Shown piece after piece: positions 58,665-64,000 of a stretch of 64,000 bases of DNA. The position numbers were made by a program, and so were the translations under genes. This DNA is from Pegea sp. RAD2-039 (Eukaryota > Chordata > Thaliacea > Salpida > Salpidae): the NCBI GenBank assembly GCA_034620365.1, contig JAQGEQ010000175.1:2418001-2482000 (forward strand), given 5' to 3'. Each line of letters begins with the position of its first letter. Positions within the stretch are counted from its first letter, which is position 1. The notes under the pieces are model-generated. The model saw only the letters and a program-made list of their open reading frames with translations. It did not search any database and was not told where the DNA came from.

Positions 58665-60857
58665 ATGAGCAGAGAAACTAGAATTTATGTTGGAAATCTT
58701 CCTGGTAATATTAATCCACGCGAACTTGACGACCTTTTTTATAAATATGGAAATATTAGAGATATTGACTTAAAGAATAAAAGAGGAACTCCTTTTGCAT
58801 TCATAGATTTTGAAGACTATAGGTTGGTATTAATATAAAAATTTTATACTAATTTGTATTATTTGAAAACATTAAGTAGATTATTATTATTTATACCGAT
58901 GATATGATGTTTTTTTTCTATTTATTCTTAGCCTTTTTTTGATCAATTTTTTCTAATGAAAGTATATCTAATGAATATTGGTCTTATTTTTATACTAAAT
59001 GAAAAATTTATTTAACTGAAATATGATTGAAATAAATAAAATGGTTTCCTTAAATTAATTTTGATAATTTTGATTATATTTTTGTACATTTTTTCAATAT
59101 CAATAAAAATTAAATGAATACCCGACCAAATAAACGGAAAATTTTTTTATAACAAGTTTTAATGTCAAAGAAGACTTAATTCTTTTTAGATTTAATTTTT
59201 TTATCATGTAAAAATTAAAAAATATAATTTAAGTTTATTATTTTAAATTGTTATTTTTAAGAATTTCAGTACTTCATTCTTTCTTTATCATCAAATATTT
59301 GATAAGTTTCTCATTGCTGCTATAAATGTTCTATTAAAATTACAGGTTACTTTTAACTACTTATTTTTGTTTACAGCAAGTAGCCATTGTGTTTTTGTTT
59401 CCTCTCCATTTGGAATTTGTTAAAACTTTTATATTTTTCCATCAATGTAGTTAAATTGATTTATTTTAGTAGAATGGAGCTGTTTAAATAAAAAATGTAA
59501 TGCCAATACATCTTGTTTAAAAACTTTTTAATTTTTATAGAATTTCTAAACTTGCATTTAGTCTTTAAAATAAGTTTCTTTTAACTTATAAAGGGCAGGG
59601 TAGTTTCATGTAATTGTTCAGCAAAGATTTAGAAGGATAATAGTCTATTTTGGTGTTGACTTAACTTGAAAGGTTTAACTTTTCTAAAGTTAGTCTTCAA
59701 ATCCTAAGTATTCGTCATTTGTTCAAACATCTGGATCAGTTATAGGTTCATTAACAAAGTAATTGCTCAATTTGTAGCTACTATGCTTTTTAGATAATCA
59801 TATATAGAGCTCCACAATTAATTTAACTATTTTGTTGCAAAAGTGGGAGGATAAAACGTTTGGAAGGAACGTTGGAAGGACATCTTCATGTTGATGATGT
59901 GTTAAGGAATCACATTTGAAATGTGGAGTAGGAATGGAGGAGGATCAAAATTGCCATAGTTAATTCTTTCCTCATTTTCAACTTTGTCCTTTCTATAAAA
60001 GCTTTTTATTCTCGAAATTGTCAATGGCTGTTTAAATTTCCATTTTTTGGATGAAACTTAAGTGAAAACTAGCTTAATATTTGATGTTGTGAAATTAAGC
60101 GAGAAAATTGAGTGAACTTTTTCATAACTGCTTCTTCTTACTTTATAGGGATGCTGAAGATGCAGTTAGAGGAAGAAATAATTATAATTTTGGCGGATAT
60201 CGGATAAAAGTGGAAAAAACCCGAGGTAGTGGTCGATTTAGTGGTTCTTCAAGGTATGGACAATATGTCCAAGGTAGACCTGGTGGTCCGTCTCGTAGGA
60301 CCAACTATAGAGTTCACATTGAAGGTATAGTTGTTAAGATCTGTGAAATTTCAGATGATAAACTTCTATTTTAGGTCTTCCTCAATCTGGGAGCTGGCAA
60401 GATTTAAAAGATCATATGAGAGAAGTTGGTGATGTTTGTTATGCTGATGTATTTCGTGATGGAACTGGTGTTGTAGAATATAATTGTTATAATGATGTAA
60501 AAGCTGCTGTGAAGCATCTCAACGATACCAAATTTGTTTCACATGAAGTAAGTATCTTGAATTCATCTCGCGTCCGCCTTTCTACTAACTTCTTTTCAGC
60601 GTGAAACTTCGTACATCCGGGTCAACGATGACACACGTCGCAGCTATTCTCGATCTAGAAGTCGCTCTCGATCTTCTAGTTCAAGATCACGAAGTAGAAG
60701 TCGAAGCAAACGTCGATCGCCATCATATTCCAAACGTAGCAGATCTCGATCGTACAGCAGATCAAGATCTCGAAGCGTATCTAGATCTCCGTCTAAATCA
60801 AGATCTAAACCTCAATCCAAGTCTCGATCTCGTTCTAAATCCCGTTCAAATTCTTAA
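58665..60857 (+). CDS. SRSF1: Serine/arginine-rich splicing factor 1 (SF2/ASF)
   Basis: SR protein that binds exonic enhancers and helps U1 snRNP select 5' splice sites; nuclear, shuttling, phosphorylated by SRPK and CLK kinases. Exons: 58665-58822, 60149-60324, 60375-60547, 60600-60857, 254 residues (human 248). RRM1 has RNP2 IYVGNLPG and RNP1 [13 protein letters not shown] glycine/arginine/serine-rich hinge follows, shorter in glycine than in human. The pseudo-RRM carries the diagnostic SWQDLKDHM (residues 118-126) that separates SRSF1-type from other SR proteins. The C-terminal RS domain starts about residue 184 and holds many RS dipeptides, plus SP and SK variants. Intron 1 is 1.3 kb and AT-rich; the other two are about 50 nt. 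Vertebrate SRSF1 autoregulates through its 3' UTR; I saw no clear equivalent here. Confidence 0.96.
58823..60148 (+). other. SRSF1 intron 1, AT-rich
   Basis: A 1.3-kb intron splitting RRM1 after the RNP1 motif. No repeat or nested coding frame was recognised. Confidence 0.7.
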
Positions 60858-60991
60858 GATTTTCAACTTAATGATCACACGCACTGGTTTTATCATCAGG
60901 CTTCTCTCACCTTGTACATTTTACTTGAAGTTATGTTTTTGTAGCAACATATTTACTGACAATTGTACATTGTGGTTGTACTTGTATTGTT

Positions 60992-60997
60992 AATAAA
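60992..60997 (+). terminator. Polyadenylation signal AATAAA of SRSF1
   Basis: AATAAA 135 nt after the stop codon, the first canonical hexamer in the 3' flank. Confidence 0.55.
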
Positions 60998-63000
60998 ATT
61001 AGATACCTTTGAAGTGACAATTTGTTCGATTTTCATCAATTAATCAGATATTGATGTAAAAGATTATTATAATAAATACCGACAAAGTTTATATAGACTA
61101 ATGCTTTGGTCTAGATCTCAACCAATCGCAAAAATATTAGTAAACAGACTTTCTATGCAACAACAGACACAGAAAACTTCTTTCCACAAACAGATTGCGA
61201 TACTACGAGCAAGTAACACTTGACTGGAACTGTTTTTTAAGTTAAGAGTTTTATGCTTGATAAAAATATTCAGAAAGTTGATAATTATGATGAAAATAAA
61301 ATTTGATACTTTTTAATTTATTCTCCATCTTAAAATCAATAAAAATGGAAACTTAGTTTGCTAATTTTATTTTCAGGAAATCTTATAGGTAAAAATAGAT
61401 ACTTCGAAATTTAAGCCTACGCTACAGGAAAATACTTATAAATAAAATAATAAGTCAAGATAGTTAATTCGTAATCTTCTCAGAGAAACCAGTGTTCATA
61501 TCGGTAAGTTTTATATAACATTTATTTATCATCTAAATTCTTTCTAAATAGATCAGTATATTAAAAACTAAACTCTGTAAAAGGTTTTCGCTTAATTTTA
61601 TTAATTATAATATTAATTTTCGCGTAAAATTGTGCAATTTACTAAAATCAGTGCAAAATATTAAAAAAAGGGAAAGTAAATAGACTTAAATTTAATGCCT
61701 TTTTTCAATAACTGATTAAAAGATATTTGTTCAGTAATGATGAGCTTAAAAATAGCTTTATTAACTTTTAAATAGCAACATTTTGTAAAATAAGAACTTT
61801 GTTTAACCTACCAGATAAAATTATGTAAAGTTTTAAAAAGCTGTAATGTTTGCGATGTTCCAAACAGAAATTAAGCCAGATTTTCAACACTTAACCTTTA
61901 AGTGTTTTGAATCGTTATTGAAATGCAGCTTATAAACATTTAGCAAATTTTCGTTAAACATTCTATAAGTTTTTGTTTACATTTTTGTAAACTTGATTTT
62001 TTAACAGTCATTTTACAGAGCCAAATTAATTTATATCAGTTTTAGTATTCAGTTATAATATATTTATTTTTATTATGATTTTGATTTATGTAATAATGTA
62101 ATTTAAATGTAATATTTGAGGTTAATTTTGTTAAGTTTATTTTTTTAGCTTTGGATAATTGTAATATTTAACATAAAATTCTTTTTTCTTCATTAGTAGT
62201 TTCATTTTAACACAATTTTCACAGAATAATATTTTTCAGAGTATCTAATAAGGATTATACCAACTTTTATCATTTGTTGAAAGTACTTCAAATTGATAAC
62301 AATTATGGTGAGAACATATGAAGTGAAATTTAAAAATTATTAATACTCTTTGCCTTGCAAGATTAAAAATGACAATTTGTAATTTGCATAAAAAGACTCT
62401 TTTTAATTTCTTTGAGCATTTAACAATTTTTTTACAAGTTGTTTAATTGTAGCAATGAAAAGAACTTCTATTTTTGTGAAATAATTTGATTTTATAAGAT
62501 TTTAGTTTAATTTTATGTATTACTTTACTTTACTACTTAAATTATTGAATTAAGAAGTTTTACTTTTATCAAAATTGAATGTTTTTTAAGATGTATGACT
62601 GAAAAACTTGTGTAATAAATATTTTATGATTTTATAGAGCTGGTTATTAGAATTTTGTTTAGTTTAGTTTTCAAATCAATTTTTTTTTTATAAAAGTAAA
62701 TAGCTTTAACATTTATATATTCTAAAACTGCTTTATCTTATCTAAATTAGCTTTGTTGTTAATTTTGTAAATTTATTTTTTCTGGTATAAATGCTAGAGT
62801 TCAATTTAATACTTATTAACTGGCTTTGTTAAATAAATAGTCTCATTCAGTGTAAATGAAGTAAGACTTTATTAATATTTTACCAAAAATTCTTCCTAAC
62901 GTGAGTCCTAAATCTTCCCAAATTTTGAGGTTCTATTTACTTTCATCTAGCAAAAATTTATTTAATTTGTTGAATAGAATTGTAACTTTATTTTTTCATT
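60998..63000. other. AT-rich intergenic region, nothing recognised
   Basis: About 2 kb with no supported gene, repeat or RNA. Confidence 0.6.
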
Positions 63001-63048
63001 ATGAATATGCTCAATCATATAACCAGAAGATGTTTTTCAATGTCTCAT
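63001..63048 (+). CDS. Possible first exon of a mitochondrial-targeted protein, rest outside window
   Basis: ATG followed by MNMLNHITRRCFSMSH and a consensus donor (CAT|GTAAGT). The peptide is short, has no acidic residues, and has arginines and hydroxylated residues with an RRCFS cleavage-like motif, as in matrix presequences. The next exon was not found before 64000. It rests on one donor and composition, so it could be chance. Confidence 0.3.
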
Positions 63049-63255
63049 GTAAGTAGTTTTAGAAAAATATGAATGCCTTATAATGCACAAAATTATATTC
63101 ATTCATTTGTTTGTTTGTTTGTTTGCATGAAAATTATTATTGAAATTTTGTTGTGTTAAAAATTTCAAATAATTTATTATCAGTTTATCAATAATAATCC
63201 TTTTTAATAATTCAAATTGAATTATTACTTTTTCCTAAAATCTTAACTGAAATTA
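63049..63255. other. AT-rich spacer with a (TTTG)n microsatellite
   Basis: A TTTG tetranucleotide run of about four units lies near 63107-63124. Otherwise nothing was seen. Confidence 0.6.
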
Positions 63256-64000
63256 TTTTGATTATTTATTTTATTCAACACATGGCTGCTAATGACAAGT
63301 TACGCTACTTTTATAGCAAACACAAACAACTGGACTGTGGAAAGATAAGGTCTTAAGATTCCCAGTTTAGCTAAAGTTAATGTAGAAAAAAATCAGACCA
63401 CTGCAGAGGTATAAGTAATATAACTTAAATCAAAAACAAGTAACAAAATAAGCAAGGAGACTGACAGCATTATAATTCACTTATTGTGGAAATTACTTGA
63501 ATTATATTAAAATAAATTTCAAGTGATTATAGATTTAGATGTAGTGATGAAGTTTGGAAAAATATTTTGAACCATACTATAAAAGCTTTCAGCTGTTAAT
63601 AAAGTTGTTGAGTGGGTTAATTAGCAGATGTATCTTGTGAAACATTTTGACCTATTCGAATTCTAAACAAATAATTTTAAAACAAATGATCAAAGAGTAA
63701 GTTGTTGTGGAAAATAAGTCAAGATTTTTTGTGAAGTAATCAATTCAAAGATTTCATAAATGTTACGAGTTTGAGAAATTTGATGGTAGTTTAGTGGCTT
63801 ACTTCTATCTCTTTTTATGGATAATGAAAAAGAAATGGCTTACTTCAGCCAAAAGCAGCCATGCTGTAAGACATGCAGGTCCAGTTGTTGTCCACACCAA
63901 CGAGCATGTGGACACTATTAGTGGAACAGACTAGCTTATGCAGCTATGCCCAGCTAGCGTCGCATGAGTTTCCAGAACAACACTGAATACAGTGACAAAT
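63256..64000 (+). repeat. Interspersed repeat family R1, copy C (longest, runs off the window)
   Basis: The longest copy here. Its left part matches 9497-9845 and 54776-54930; its middle has the exact AAAGTTGTTGAGTGGGTTAA shared with copy A; its right part (from 63835) matches 27640-27750 and 54930-55100. Since copy D continues about 180 bases past the point where this copy meets the window end, the full element is likely close to 1 kb. The right part is GC-richer. No open frame was found. Confidence 0.6.

Overview
The window is animal (metazoan) nuclear DNA. It is AT-rich, with interrupted genes, GT-AG introns and recognisable bilaterian orthologues. Many introns are very short (about 44-60 nt), next to others of 0.3-2.2 kb. 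Short introns, vertebrate-like gene content and very many TGACGTCA and CACGTG palindromes in the less AT-rich parts remind me of tunicates, but that placement is from memory and is an inference. All exon models below were read by eye from splice sites, reading phase and remembered family sequences. Most totals come out as whole codons and close to the family length.

Layout. 1-5158 (+): 3' part of an ANKS1-type adaptor gene (two SAM domains, then a PTB domain), with a 22-bp minisatellite in its first intron. 5159-12096: AT-rich intergenic. 12097-14495 (+): NOC3L, a ribosome-biogenesis factor. 15165-29804 (-): a tandem array of five small tetraspanin genes with matching intron positions; one has lost almost all of its large extracellular loop and another has lost an intron. 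29805-35240: AT-rich, with repeat debris, a LINE remnant and a small diverged copy of a GALK2 intron-exon boundary. 35241-37532 (+): GALK2-type galactokinase / GalNAc kinase. 39843-46854 (+): a CRTC (TORC) CREB coactivator whose last intron is an 18-bp minisatellite that stays open and in frame if retained. 46855-51367: AT-rich intergenic. 51368-55763 (-): BRF1, the TFIIIB subunit of RNA polymerase III. 58665-60857 (+): SRSF1 (SF2/ASF) splicing factor. 60858-64000: AT-rich, with a possible first exon of a mitochondrial-targeted protein at 63001 and a copy of an interspersed repeat running off the end.

No operon or pathway links these genes. Most are housekeeping (ribosome assembly, Pol III initiation, splicing, sugar kinase), with signalling genes (ANKS1, CRTC) and a lineage-expanded membrane family. 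The features most worth a second look are the in-frame retained-intron candidate in CRTC, the loop-less tetraspanin, the palindrome-rich compartment that enters exons and splice donors, and an interspersed repeat family with at least four copies here. No tRNA, rRNA, CRISPR or prokaryote-type feature was seen.
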